Assembly: GCA_029256485.1 (NCBI GenBank)
Contig: JAQSXU010000033.1
Location: forward strand, 1 to 45,176
Source: Clostridiaceae bacterium
GTDB lineage: Bacteria > Bacillota_A > Clostridia > Clostridiales > Clostridiaceae
Length of the DNA: 45,176 nucleotides
Reading direction: 5' to 3'
The position numbers and the translations under genes are program-made. The stretch's first letter is position 1; each line of letters begins with the position of its first letter. Under the pieces are notes generated by a model. That model made no database searches, had not been told where the DNA came from, and saw nothing but the letters and a program-made list of their open reading frames with translations. Below are positions 16,370-25,203 of the stretch, piece after piece.

Positions 16370-18394
16370 ATGTATAAAAATAGTATAGTAGTAAATATTC
16401 ACAACGGTATTCATATAAGAATAGCTGCAATGATTGTTCATAAGGCCTCTGAGTTAACTTCAAAATACAATGTTAACCTTTATGTGAGGAATATATCTAC
16501 TAAGGAGCCCCTAGCCATTAGTATGCTGGCTCTTGTTTCTCTTAAAATAAGAGAAAGCGAATTAATTGAAATATCCTGCCGGGAGGATTCATTGGCTGGT
16601 AGACAAGCCGTTCTGGAGCTGTGCAGCTTTATAACCAACGATATAGAAAGGGATAATCAAGCCTTTGCAAACCTTGACGATATTATTGAGGAAAATAATA
16701 TTGCTAACGAGCAAATTCTAGATAATATACCTATTGGTATTATTGTTATTGATGCTAATTCATATATTACAACTATGAATGATTATGCGCTGAAGCTTAT
16801 AGATAAAACTCCTAATGAAGTAATAGGAAGATATGTTAAGCACATTATTCCTACTTCAGATCTACCTAAAGTAATTACATCCAAGAAAAGGTATATTGGT
16901 ACAACACAGCATATAAATAACCATATATGTATTGTAAACAGAGCTCCTATATTTTCTAACAAGAAGGTAATAGGTGCAATTGGGATGTTTCAGGATATAT
17001 CTGAACTTGTGGGCATGCAGGAATTAAATGAAAAATTCCAGAAGATATTAGAGACTTCTCATGATTTAATATGCTTTGTTGATGAGGATAGAAAAATAAG
17101 TTATGTTAATCCAGCCTACGAATATAATTTTAATGTAAATGCGGATGATATTTTAGGCAAAGATTTAAAAACTATATCACCAAATGGGCTTAGGTTTTCT
17201 GTTTTTAATTCTAAAAAAAACTTGGAAAATGTTATTCACAGCAAAAATGACAAGAATGTTGTTTCTACTGTAGAGCCTATATTCATAAATGGTAATTTTA
17301 AAGGTGTTCTCTCCATTTCAAAAACCGTGGATGAAGTAAAAGATCTATACAAGAGACTAGAGCAATCTGAAGAAGAAATCAATTATTACAAATCCGAATT
17401 AAAAAGACATGCTAACTTAAGCAGCAGTTTTAGTGATATTATAGGGAACAGCAGTACCTTAAAGGATAGTTTACTCATCGCCGAAAAGGCCTCTAATTCA
17501 ACTTCTACAGTTTTAATAAGAGGAGAAAGCGGTACTGGTAAAGAACTGGTTGCAAAAGCTATTCACAATAACAGCAGTCGTAGAGACAAACCTTTTGTAA
17601 GAGTGAATTGTGCTGCCATTCCTGAAAATTTGCTTGAAAGTGAATTGTTCGGATATGAAAAAGGAGCCTTTACCGGAGCAGTGAAAAATAAGCCTGGTAA
17701 ATTTAACATTGCTGATGGAGGCACTATCTTTTTAGATGAAATTGGAGATATGCCTATGTCAATGCAGGTTAAATTATTAAGAGTACTTCAGGAAAGGGAG
17801 TTTGAAAGCGTTGGAGGCATCGAAACTCAAAAGGTAGATGTTAGAATTGTTGCGGCTACAAATAGAAATTTAGAAAAAATGATAAAGGATAACTCTTTTA
17901 GAGAGGACCTTTATTATAGGCTTAATGTTATTAATATATCTCTTCCTCCTTTAAGAAATAGAAAAGAAGACATAAACTGTTTAGTTGAGCATTTTATTAT
18001 AAAACTTAACGGAAAACTTGGTAAATCAATAGAGAGTATTGATAAAGACTGTCTTTTATATCTTCAGGATTACCATTGGCCAGGTAACATAAGGGAATTA
18101 GAAAACATTATTGAAAGAGCTATGAATATGTGTGATGGCAAAGCAATTACATCAAAGGATCTGCCATTTTATATTACCAATAATACTCCTAGTGATGGAA
18201 ATCTTATAAACTTAGTAAATAATAATCTGCTGCCTCTTGAGGCTTACGAAAAGGAACTTATTACTTTAGCTATGGAAAAATACAAAAGTTATAACAAGGC
18301 AGGAAAAGCTTTAGGAATCACTCATAGAACTGTTGCCTTGAAATGTAAAAAATATAACATTACACCAAATCAAAAAATAATAAACAACAGATAA
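16370..18394 (+). CDS. Sigma-54 activator with N-terminal HPr-like domain
   Basis: A 674-residue enhancer-binding protein. Residues 1-95 resemble HPr: NGIHIRIAA places His at residue 15 with Arg17, as in the HPr GIHARPA motif (its Pro is lost), and SMLALVSL matches the HPr SIMGVMSL helix. Two PAS domains follow (about 110-220 and 225-330), then a short coiled coil. The AAA+ domain (about 360-595) has Walker A GESGTGKE, the sigma-54 contact motif GAFTGA and Walker [10 protein letters not shown] Fis-type HTH (about 630-665) ends the protein. The ATG at 16370 has AAGGAG. It is divergent from ptsI. I infer that PTS phosphorylation of His15 tunes activation of ptsI; the ligand of the PAS domains is unknown. 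Confidence 0.9.
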   Translation: MYKNSIVVNIHNGIHIRIAAMIVHKASELTSKYNVNLYVRNISTKEPLAISMLALVSLKIRESELIEISCREDSLAGRQAVLELCSFITNDIERDNQAFANLDDIIEENNIANEQILDNIPIGIIVIDANSYITTMNDYALKLIDKTPNEVIGRYVKHIIPTSDLPKVITSKKRYIGTTQHINNHICIVNRAPIFSNKKVIGAIGMFQDISELVGMQELNEKFQKILETSHDLICFVDEDRKISYVNPAYEYNFNVNADDILGKDLKTISPNGLRFSVFNSKKNLENVIHSKNDKNVVSTVEPIFINGNFKGVLSISKTVDEVKDLYKRLEQSEEEINYYKSELKRHANLSSSFSDIIGNSSTLKDSLLIAEKASNSTSTVLIRGESGTGKELVAKAIHNNSSRRDKPFVRVNCAAIPENLLESELFGYEKGAFTGAVKNKPGKFNIADGGTIFLDEIGDMPMSMQVKLLRVLQEREFESVGGIETQKVDVRIVAATNRNLEKMIKDNSFREDLYYRLNVINISLPPLRNRKEDINCLVEHFIIKLNGKLGKSIESIDKDCLLYLQDYHWPGNIRELENIIERAMNMCDGKAITSKDLPFYITNNTPSDGNLINLVNNNLLPLEAYEKELITLAMEKYKSYNKAGKALGITHRTVALKCKKYNITPNQKIINNR

Positions 18395-18398
18395 TAAA

Positions 18399-18435
18399 AA
18401 GGGATTGAATTTTACTTACCAAAATTCAATCCCTT
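18399..18435. terminator. Bidirectional terminator between activator gene and fructose operon
   Basis: AAGGGATTGAATTTT pairs perfectly with AAAATTCAATCCCTT around a seven-base loop. On the minus strand TTTTTATTATC follows directly; on the plus strand a T-rich stretch follows a few bases later. Confidence 0.85.
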
Positions 18436-18473
18436 CAAAATTTGTTTTTTGTTATTTGAACTTTCCTACTTTA

Positions 18474-19835
18474 TTATTGCTCGTCAATATTCCTTTTAAT
18501 CACTGAAAGTAATAAAGCTGTAACGGCCATACCTGCAAGTATTGATATTATATATTGGAATAAGTATTGAACCACGTTTGGTATTACTAGAACCCAAATT
18601 CCGCCGTGTGGAACTGCTAATGTACATCCAAACAGCATTGATAATGCACCTGTTACTGCTGAACCTGCCATTATTGATGGTATAACTCTGAATGGATCTG
18701 CAGCTGCAAATGGTATTGCACCTTCTGTAATAAAGGATACTCCTAGTGCCCAAGCTGCTTTTCCTGCTTCTCTTTCCTGTTCAGTAAATTTATTCTTTGC
18801 TATTAATGTTGCTAATGCAATTCCAAGTGGAGGAACCATTCCAGCAGCCATAACTGCTGCCATTATCGCTGTTCCGCCTGATGCTAAAGTTCCTGTAGCA
18901 AAAACATATGCTGCTTTATTAAATGGACCACCCATATCAAATGCCATCATACATCCTAATACTATACCGAGAATAGCTGCGTTTGCCCCCTGCAAACCTT
19001 TTAGCCATGCTGCCAATCCGTCATTCATTGCTTTTACTGGGTTACCTAATACAAATATCATTATTAATGCTATTATTGCAGTTGATAGAACTGGTATTAT
19101 CAAAACTGGCATTAACCCATCTAATGTCTTTGGCAATTTTATATACTTCTTTATTAGAACTACTACATATCCAGCTAGCAAACCTGCTAGTAAAGCTCCA
19201 ATAAAACCTGCACCTATAGTGCTTGCTAATGCTCCGCCTACAAACCCTGGTACTAGTCCTGGCCTATCAGCAATTGAGTATGCCATATATCCGGCTAATA
19301 CTGGAAGCATAAGTGCAAATGCCTGTTTCCCTGTACTAAATAATGCTTCTGCAAATGTTCCAGGGGTTTTATATACATATATTCCACCAAATGCAAATCC
19401 TAAAGCTATAAGTAATCCTCCAGCTACAACGAAAGGTATCATATATGATACACCTGTCATCAAATGTTTATACAGGCCTTTTCTTTCAGTTTTTTCAACT
19501 TTTACTTCTTCTCTTTCATTTTTCTTCTTTGTTGGTTTTGCTTCTAAAGCTTTACTTATAAGTCCTTTAGCATCTTTTATGGCATCCTTTACAGAAACCT
19601 CAACCATAGGCTTTCCTATAAATCTTGATTTATCAACATTGGTGTCAGCTGCAATGATGACTGCATCCGCCTCTTTAACCTCTTTTTCTGATATTACATT
19701 TTCAGCCCCTACTGATCCCTGAGTTTCAACTTTAATTTCATGGCCCATTTCCTTTGCTGCCATTTGTAATGCCTCTGCAGCCATGTAAGTGTGAGCAATT
19801 CCCGTAGGACAACTTGTTACAGCTACTATTTTCAT
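18474..19835 (-). CDS. fruA: Fructose-type PTS transporter, EIIBC
   Basis: Imports fructose (or a related sugar) as fructose-1-phosphate across the membrane. The 453 residues begin with an EIIB domain whose phosphorylated Cys9 lies in VTSCPTGIAHTYMAAEAL. A Lys/Glu-rich linker (about 98-120) leads to an EIIC domain with about eight to ten membrane helices and typical motifs GMVPPLGIALATL, FITEGAIPFAAADP and VPHGGIW. EIIA is encoded separately just upstream. Shine-Dalgarno GGAGGAG precedes the ATG at 19835. It is last gene of the fruR-fruK-EIIA-EIIBC operon. Confidence 0.94.
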   Translation of the reverse strand: MKIVAVTSCPTGIAHTYMAAEALQMAAKEMGHEIKVETQGSVGAENVISEKEVKEADAVIIAADTNVDKSRFIGKPMVEVSVKDAIKDAKGLISKALEAKPTKKKNEREEVKVEKTERKGLYKHLMTGVSYMIPFVVAGGLLIALGFAFGGIYVYKTPGTFAEALFSTGKQAFALMLPVLAGYMAYSIADRPGLVPGFVGGALASTIGAGFIGALLAGLLAGYVVVLIKKYIKLPKTLDGLMPVLIIPVLSTAIIALIMIFVLGNPVKAMNDGLAAWLKGLQGANAAILGIVLGCMMAFDMGGPFNKAAYVFATGTLASGGTAIMAAVMAAGMVPPLGIALATLIAKNKFTEQEREAGKAAWALGVSFITEGAIPFAAADPFRVIPSIMAGSAVTGALSMLFGCTLAVPHGGIWVLVIPNVVQYLFQYIISILAGMAVTALLLSVIKRNIDEQ

Positions 19836-19887
19836 AATTCTTCTCCTCCCATAGAGTTTTAATATAAATATATAATAAAATTAGTTC

Positions 19888-19903
19888 GTACTAACATTAG
19901 TAC
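19888..19903. repeat. Inverted repeat between EIIA and EIIBC genes
   Basis: Seven-base perfect arms (GTACTAA / TTAGTAC) around two bases, in the 72-base gap of the fructose operon. It is probably a small mRNA hairpin that could adjust relative expression of the two genes. Confidence 0.4.
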
Positions 19904-19907
19904 CTAT

Positions 19908-20351
19908 TTATTCAAATGCCTTAATAAATTCTTCAAAGTTTGTGGCATTCATTAACATTTCTCTTATTTCGCTATGCATAAGCTTTCTTGAAATCTCACT
20001 TAGTGCTTTTAAATGTATATCACTTGATTCCTCTGGCACAGCAATTAGGAAAAATAGATGAGCAGGTTTATCATCCATTGATTGGTAATCAATGCCTTTT
20101 TTGCTTTTGCCAAATGCAATTGAAGGTTCTACAACAGCTTTATTTTTTCCATGAGGAATTGCAATTCCCATTCCTATGCCTGTTGAAAACTCTTCTTCTC
20201 TCTTTAATACAGCCTTTTTAAACTCTTCCTTATCCCTTACTTTTCCATCCTTATATAATATATCTATCAATTCATCTATAGCCTGTATTTTGTTCTCAGC
20301 CTTAAGATCAAAACTTACTCTTTCTTTAGAAAACATATCTTTTGTATTCAT
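19908..20351 (-). CDS. Fructose-type PTS EIIA component
   Basis: A 147-residue cytoplasmic phosphocarrier that passes phosphate from HPr to the EIIB domain encoded next. The phosphorylated His67 lies in GIAIPHGKN, and FFLIAVPEESSDIHLKALSEISR is typical of fructose/mannitol EIIA. The frame extends to a GTG at 20360, but that codon overlaps the AAGGAG Shine-Dalgarno; the ATG at 20351 has correct spacing. The stop of fruK and this ATG share one base (TAATG), so translation is coupled. Confidence 0.93.
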   Translation of the reverse strand: MNTKDMFSKERVSFDLKAENKIQAIDELIDILYKDGKVRDKEEFKKAVLKREEEFSTGIGMGIAIPHGKNKAVVEPSIAFGKSKKGIDYQSMDDKPAHLFFLIAVPEESSDIHLKALSEISRKLMHSEIREMLMNATNFEEFIKAFE

Positions 20352-21289
20352 TATATACACTCCTTCTTTTCAATTTTTACATCTTGTAATAGTTCATTCA
20401 CTTGTTCCAAAGTGCACGCTTCAGTTCCTTCCAAAGAAACTGTTGCTGCTCCACAAGCTGTAGCAAATCTTAAAGTATCTGTATCATCATAATTTTTTAT
20501 GTGTGCATATACTATAGCTGATACCATTGAATCTCCTGCACCAACTGTGCTTTTTACATTTACTTTCAAACAGTTGCTTTTGTAAACTCCACTTTTTGTC
20601 ACATATATTGCTCCCTTATCACCCAAGGAAATCATAACTTTCTCAATTCCCTGCTGCAATAAGGATTGGCCTGCGCCAATAATTTCTTCTTCATTTGTAT
20701 CATCGATGTCAAGTAATTTTTTAAGCTCATGATTATTTGGCTTTATAATATGTGGTTTTGCCTTTAATCCTTCCTTAAGTAATTCACCATCTGCATCCAT
20801 AACTACTATTGCTCCCTTTTCTTTTGCAATAACAGTTAATCTATAATAAATGTCCTTTGGTAATGATGGGCTTACTCCACCGGAAAGAACCACAATATCA
20901 TTCTGTTTGCATAAAGTTTTAAATTCATCTATAAACTGCTGCATTTTTGCGCTGTCTATTTCTGGTCCTGGTTCATTTATGTCAGTATGTGTATTGTTTA
21001 TAACATCCACAATTTTAGTATTTGTCCTTGTATTTCCCTCAATGGATATAAATTTATTATTAATTTCTCTTTTATGAAGCTCGTTAATAAAAGATTTTTC
21101 CCAAATGCCACCTAAAAAACCTGTGCAAATGGATTCTATACTAAAGTTCTTTAGTACTTTAGAAACATTAATGCCCTTTCCTCCAATGTCATATCTTAAA
21201 CTTTCTACCCTATTGACACTGCCTACATTTAAACCGTTTATAGTTATAGTTTTATCCATGGCAGGGTTTAAGTTAACAGTTATAACCAT
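20351..21289 (-). CDS. fruK: 1-phosphofructokinase
   Basis: Phosphorylates fructose-1-phosphate to fructose-1,6-bisphosphate. The 312-residue PfkB-family protein has LNPAMDKTI at the N-terminus, the substrate motif GGKGINVSKVL, VVLSGGVSPSLP, and the catalytic signature VGAGDSMVSA. The frame reaches 21316, but AGGAGTG is placed for the ATG at 21289 (MVITVNLNPAMD), which agrees with family N-termini. It lies 10 bases after fruR and overlaps EIIA by one base, so all four fru genes form one operon. Confidence 0.95.
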   Translation of the reverse strand: MVITVNLNPAMDKTITINGLNVGSVNRVESLRYDIGGKGINVSKVLKNFSIESICTGFLGGIWEKSFINELHKREINNKFISIEGNTRTNTKIVDVINNTHTDINEPGPEIDSAKMQQFIDEFKTLCKQNDIVVLSGGVSPSLPKDIYYRLTVIAKEKGAIVVMDADGELLKEGLKAKPHIIKPNNHELKKLLDIDDTNEEEIIGAGQSLLQQGIEKVMISLGDKGAIYVTKSGVYKSNCLKVNVKSTVGAGDSMVSAIVYAHIKNYDDTDTLRFATACGAATVSLEGTEACTLEQVNELLQDVKIEKKECI

Positions 21290-21299
21290 GTTTTCACTC

Positions 21300-22067
21300 C
21301 TATCTGATTTCTCCAACTATTATTTCAACTCCTGAATCCTCAAAGTTCTTAATTTCATTGTCATCTAATCCACAGTTAGTAATTATTGTAGATACCGCTC
21401 TAATTGGGCAGACAACTGAAAAACATACTTCATTAAATTTTGAGTTATCTACTGCTACAATAACCTTATTGGCTACATTAATCATAGACTTTTTAGTTTG
21501 TGCTTCAACAAAATTAGGGGTAGTCACTCCTTCTTCTATAGATATTCCATTAGCTCCAATAAAAGCTTTATCAACTCTAAAATTTTTTAAAACACTTTCA
21601 GTAATATGTCCTACCATGGCTCTCGTTGTGTTTCTTAAGCTTCCGCCTGTAACTATAAGTTCTATTCCTTCTTTGTTAGTTAATTCTGAAGCTATATCTA
21701 TAGAATTAGTAATTACAGTGACACCTTCTGCAGTTATATTCTTTGCAATTTCTAAAGTTGTAGTTCCTGAGTCTAGAATAATAGTATCCCCATCTTCTAT
21801 CATTTTAGCAGCAATTTTCCCAATTAATATTTTTTCATCATGATGTGCATCCTCTTTATCCTTAAAAGATGGTTCAAAGTTTGTTCTGTTTATTCCTACA
21901 GCACCACCATGGGTTCTAGTTAAAAGTCCCTTTTCTTCCATTTCCTGAAGATCTCTTCTTATTGTTGATTCAGATACATTAAATACTTGTGAAATGGTTG
22001 AAACTTTTATACTGCTTTGTTCACTTAATAATTCAGCTATTTTCTGCTGTCTTTCCTCTGCAAACAT
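21300..22067 (-). CDS. fruR: DeoR-family regulator of the fructose operon
   Basis: A 255-residue repressor, probably inactivated by a sugar phosphate such as fructose-1-phosphate. The N-terminal winged HTH (about 1-57) contains KVSTISQVFNVSESTIRRDLQEMEEKGLLTRTHGGAV. The C-terminal DeoRC effector domain has ILDSGTTTLEIAKNI, VITNSIDIASEL, VTGGSLRN and KAFIGANGI. An upstream ATG at 22112 lacks a Shine-Dalgarno; the ATG at 22067 (MFAEERQQKIAEL) matches the family start. It heads the operon it most likely controls. No regulator-bound site could be defined in the 22068-22204 leader. Confidence 0.93.
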   Translation of the reverse strand: MFAEERQQKIAELLSEQSSIKVSTISQVFNVSESTIRRDLQEMEEKGLLTRTHGGAVGINRTNFEPSFKDKEDAHHDEKILIGKIAAKMIEDGDTIILDSGTTTLEIAKNITAEGVTVITNSIDIASELTNKEGIELIVTGGSLRNTTRAMVGHITESVLKNFRVDKAFIGANGISIEEGVTTPNFVEAQTKKSMINVANKVIVAVDNSKFNEVCFSVVCPIRAVSTIITNCGLDDNEIKNFEDSGVEIIVGEIR

Positions 22068-22140
22068 ATTTATCACTCTCACTAAAAATTGATTATGCTT
22101 ATTTATATTCATTTTTGACTATTATTGATTGATTAATTTT

Positions 22141-22169
22141 ATAATAAATCATAAACGAGCATAAGTCAA
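22141..22169 (-). promoter_or_regulatory. Promoter of the fructose operon
   Basis: On the minus strand TTGACT (22164-22169), a 17-base spacer and TATTAT (22141-22146) lie about 75 bases before the fruR ATG. No -24/-12 element was found here. Confidence 0.6.
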
Positions 22170-22194
22170 TAGGCAAAAGTAAACATTTTCAATA

Positions 22195-22248
22195 GTAGTA
22201 AAATAAAATGAGCATTAACCTTCAATTTAATGAAAGAAATGCTCATTT
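22195..22248 (-). terminator. Terminator after the 22277 TPR gene
   Basis: AAATGAGCATT pairs with AATGCTCATTT around a 21-base loop, followed on the minus strand by TTTTATTTTAC. It separates the TPR gene from the fructose operon promoter. Confidence 0.65.
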
Positions 22249-22276
22249 AAATGATTTTATTAATAATATAAAAGTA

Positions 22277-23023
22277 CTAATTTATTAGTGCCTTAAACTG
22301 AGGAGAGTTCTTTACTGGATTAAAATCTACTTCTTTTGCAGCCTCAGCTTTTACTCCAGCATAAAGTGCAATAGCCTGTTTTAAATACTTTACTGTATTT
22401 TCTATGTCACCTCTTCTGCCATAAATACTTGCAATGCCATAGTATGTCCATGGATCATTCTTATCTACCTCTATAGCCTTGTTATACCAGGTAATAGCTT
22501 CATCATAGTGTCCATACAGTTCATTTGCTAATGCCTTGTTAAATCTGGCATAAGGGAAATCGGACTTAATTTCTAATGCTTTGTCTATATTCTTCATGCC
22601 GTTTTCATAATCCCTTGCATAGCACTGAGTAATTCCCTTTATATTGTATGCCATATAGTAATTTGGGTCCTGTTCAATTAGTTCATCTGCCAGTTTTATG
22701 GCCAAATCATAATCTTTATTAAAAAATGCCTCATGAGCCTTATTGTACTTTTCATTCATAGCCTTTTGCTTATCTTGCAATGCTTTATTTTCTTCTTCAG
22801 CGGCAGTTTTAGCTTTATCATTTTTGGCCTTAAGCTGTGTATCACTTTTCACTTTACTGTCCTGTAGGATTTTACTCTGTTTATTTTCCACATACTTATT
22901 ATATGTAATCAATCCAACAGCTATAAAGCATAGTACTATAAAAATAATTACTTTTATTTTAAAAGAAAACTTTCCAAATAGTTTATTTGGCAGGTTATGT
23001 TCATCTCTATTAAAAAAACTCAT
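22277..23023 (-). CDS. TPR-repeat protein with N-terminal membrane anchor
   Basis: A 248-residue protein. One membrane helix (about residues 22-42, IKVIIFIVLCFIAVGLITY) is followed by a charged, Lys/Glu/Ala/Gln-rich coiled coil (about 50-105) and then three to four TPR units (about 108-220), for example YNKAHEAFFNKDYDLAIKLADELIEQDP and NPWTYYGIASIYGRRGDIENTVKYLKQAI-like repeats. It probably acts as an extracytoplasmic protein-binding scaffold. The frame extends to 23056, but GGGGGAT lies correctly for the ATG at 23023 (MSFFNRDEH). It is a single-gene unit; the specific role is unknown. Confidence 0.82.
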   Translation of the reverse strand: MSFFNRDEHNLPNKLFGKFSFKIKVIIFIVLCFIAVGLITYNKYVENKQSKILQDSKVKSDTQLKAKNDKAKTAAEEENKALQDKQKAMNEKYNKAHEAFFNKDYDLAIKLADELIEQDPNYYMAYNIKGITQCYARDYENGMKNIDKALEIKSDFPYARFNKALANELYGHYDEAITWYNKAIEVDKNDPWTYYGIASIYGRRGDIENTVKYLKQAIALYAGVKAEAAKEVDFNPVKNSPQFKALIN

Positions 23024-23245
23024 TTTATATCCCCCTATTAAAGATAAACAATACATAAACTTAACTTATGCAGTTGGAAAATAGCGAATCTTCAACGCTT
23101 TTTCATGCTGTATAAGTTTATAGTTGAAGTTGTTTATCTATATTTCTTTATGTTTTATAGTTAATTATTTTAACAACATAATAATTATACTATAAAGCAA
23201 GAATATATATTTAAAAAAGTTTTTTTAATGAATAAAAAATAGTTA

Positions 23246-23259
23246 TGCAAGCGATTGCG
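23246..23259. promoter_or_regulatory. CcpA cre-like site over the glgP promoter
   Basis: TGCAAGCGATTGCG matches the catabolite-responsive element consensus at about 12 of 14 positions and contains the inverted repeat GCAA-N4-TTGC. It overlaps the -35 box, so CcpA binding would repress. Confidence 0.5.
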
Positions 23260-23283
23260 TTAATTAAATACATTGTGTATAAT
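23255..23283 (+). promoter_or_regulatory. Promoter of the glucan phosphorylase gene
   Basis: TTGCGT (23255-23260), a 17-base spacer and TATAAT (23278-23283), 33 bases before the ATG. Confidence 0.65.
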
Positions 23284-23315
23284 AAGAATATAAACTAAAT
23301 TTTGGGAGGTAAGCT

Positions 23316-24938
23316 ATGGATACAAATAAATTACCTAAAGTTGCGTATTTTTGCATGGAATATGGTTTACAGTCTGACTTTAAAATATATGCTGGTGGTC
23401 TGGGGATATTGGCTGGTGACTATTTGAAGGGAGCAAAAGATTTAAATGTACCTTTAATTGGCATAGGTATAAAGTGGAAACAAGGATACACAGATCAAAT
23501 CATAGGGAAAGACGGAAAACCATATGACACCTATCATAATTATTGTTATGATTTTCTAGAAGATACAGGTGTAAAGGTAACTGTTAATATAAGAAATGTA
23601 GATGTAGTGTGTAAAGTTTGGAAGGTTGAAAAATTTAATAATAACACTATTTATCTTCTTGATACTGATATACCTGAAAATCAGGATGCCTGGATTACAG
23701 GACAACTATATGGATGGTTTGGAGAAGAAAGAATTGCACAGGAAATTGTACTTGGTATCGGTGGAGTAAGAGCTTTAAGGGCTTTAAAAGTTCCAGTAGA
23801 CGTTTATCATTTCAATGAAGGTCATGCCGATTTAGCTGCTCTGGAATTAATAAGAGAAAAAATGAGCACCGGCATATCCTTCGAAGAAGCATTGAAGCTT
23901 ACAAGAGAAGAAGTTGTATTTACAACTCATACCCCTATTTTACAGGGAAATGAATCTCATCCCCTGAATAGACTTGAATATATGGGAGCATTTAATGGAT
24001 TAACAAAAACTCAAATGATTTCACTTGGCGGTGATCCCTTTAACATGACTGTTGCCGGGCTTAGACTTTCAAGGAAGTCTAATGCTGTTGCAAAGCTACA
24101 TGCAGTTACAGCAAATAAAATGTGGAAAGATGTGTCCGGTAAATGTGAAATAATAGGAATAACAAATGCCATTCACACTCCTACCTGGGTAGATAGCAGG
24201 ATGACTAAGGCATTTGAGGAAAATAAGAATCTATTACCTGTCCACCATGAAATAAAGAAGGAAACTATTGAATTTATTAAGAAAAGAACTGGAGTTCAGC
24301 TGGATGCTGACAAGTTATTAATTGGTTTTTCTAGAAGAGCGGCTCCCTACAAGAGAAGTGATTTAATATTTACTAATCCTGAAATTATAGACCCATTATT
24401 GAATAGCGGTAAGGTTCAAATAGTATTTTCCGGTAAGGCACATCCATTAGATGATACAGGGAAAGCCATTGTAGCTAATTTGGTGGCAATGATGAAGAAA
24501 TATTCTAACAGCGTGGTATTTCTTGAGAACTATGATATGAACATTGGAAGAATGCTTACCAGTGGTTCTGACATTTGGCTTAACAATCCAAGAAGACCTC
24601 TGGAAGCCAGCGGCACTTCAGGAATGAAGGCTGCTATGAATGGAGTATTAAACTGCTCAATACTTGATGGTTGGTGGCCTGAAGCTTGTAATGATGGAGT
24701 TAACGGCTGGCAGTTTGGTAACGGTAAATCTGTAGATGATTTTAAAACCCTGGAAGAATTAGATAAGAATGATTCAGACGCGCTATATGATACTCTTTTA
24801 AATAGAGTAATTCCAACATACTATGAAGACAAAGATAAATGGGGAAAAATGATGAGGGAAAGTATTAAATCTACAAGAGAATACTTCTCTACAAAGAGAA
24901 TGCTTGAAGAATATTTTGAAGAACTTTATATAAAATAA
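23316..24938 (+). CDS. glgP: Alpha-glucan (glycogen/starch) phosphorylase, short type
   Basis: Releases glucose-1-phosphate from glycogen or maltodextrin with phosphate and pyridoxal phosphate. The 540-residue protein is of the short GT35 class (COG0058), well below the roughly 800 residues of the classical enzyme. Recognisable are KVAYFCMEYGL at the N-terminus, YAGGLGILAGDYLK, HFNEGHADLAALEL, VVFTTHTPILQGNE, and the PLP-lysine block EASGTSGMKAAMNG. GGGAGGT precedes the ATG at 23316. It is monocistronic between its own promoter and terminator, with a cre-like site; other glycogen genes are not in the window. Confidence 0.92.
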   Translation: MDTNKLPKVAYFCMEYGLQSDFKIYAGGLGILAGDYLKGAKDLNVPLIGIGIKWKQGYTDQIIGKDGKPYDTYHNYCYDFLEDTGVKVTVNIRNVDVVCKVWKVEKFNNNTIYLLDTDIPENQDAWITGQLYGWFGEERIAQEIVLGIGGVRALRALKVPVDVYHFNEGHADLAALELIREKMSTGISFEEALKLTREEVVFTTHTPILQGNESHPLNRLEYMGAFNGLTKTQMISLGGDPFNMTVAGLRLSRKSNAVAKLHAVTANKMWKDVSGKCEIIGITNAIHTPTWVDSRMTKAFEENKNLLPVHHEIKKETIEFIKKRTGVQLDADKLLIGFSRRAAPYKRSDLIFTNPEIIDPLLNSGKVQIVFSGKAHPLDDTGKAIVANLVAMMKKYSNSVVFLENYDMNIGRMLTSGSDIWLNNPRRPLEASGTSGMKAAMNGVLNCSILDGWWPEACNDGVNGWQFGNGKSVDDFKTLEELDKNDSDALYDTLLNRVIPTYYEDKDKWGKMMRESIKSTREYFSTKRMLEEYFEELYIK

Positions 24939-24948
24939 ATGGATATTT

Positions 24949-24985
24949 AATAAAATCATCTGGGGCTGACCTGGATGATTTTATT
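24949..24985 (+). terminator. Terminator after glgP
   Basis: AATAAAATCATC pairs perfectly with GATGATTTTATT around a 13-base loop; the tail (TTGCTTTG) is moderately T-rich. Confidence 0.7.
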
Positions 24986-25115
24986 GCTTTGTGCATGATT
25001 TAGTTCTTATTTATCAATTAATTGCATTATTTAATTTATATATTAGCAAATTTATGAAGCATAATAGTTATTTTAAATAATATTCTAAATTTTTTATGTT
25101 TTTTCCCTCCCTTGT

Positions 25116-25144
25116 TTGTTATTTTATATAAAAAATGGTATAAT
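25116..25144 (+). promoter_or_regulatory. Promoter of pepT
   Basis: TTGTTA (25116-25121), 17 bases, TATAAT (25139-25144), with a TGG extension directly before the -10. Confidence 0.65.
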
Positions 25145-25203
25145 AAAATTGTTTTTAAACGTTTAGTGTATTATATTTATTTTTGGGAAAAGGAGAAATG
25201 AAT

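Noticed and set aside
22068..22204. A sigma-54 promoter for the fructose operon, by analogy with ptsI.
   Set aside because: No GG-N10-GC element with the right flanks was found; a normal -35/-10 pair is present.
23159..23176. GTTAA-TTATT-TTAAC repeat, Rex-like, upstream of the TPR and glgP genes.
   Set aside because: The spacing is five instead of four and the outer bases are wrong on one side; short AT-rich repeats like this are expected by chance.
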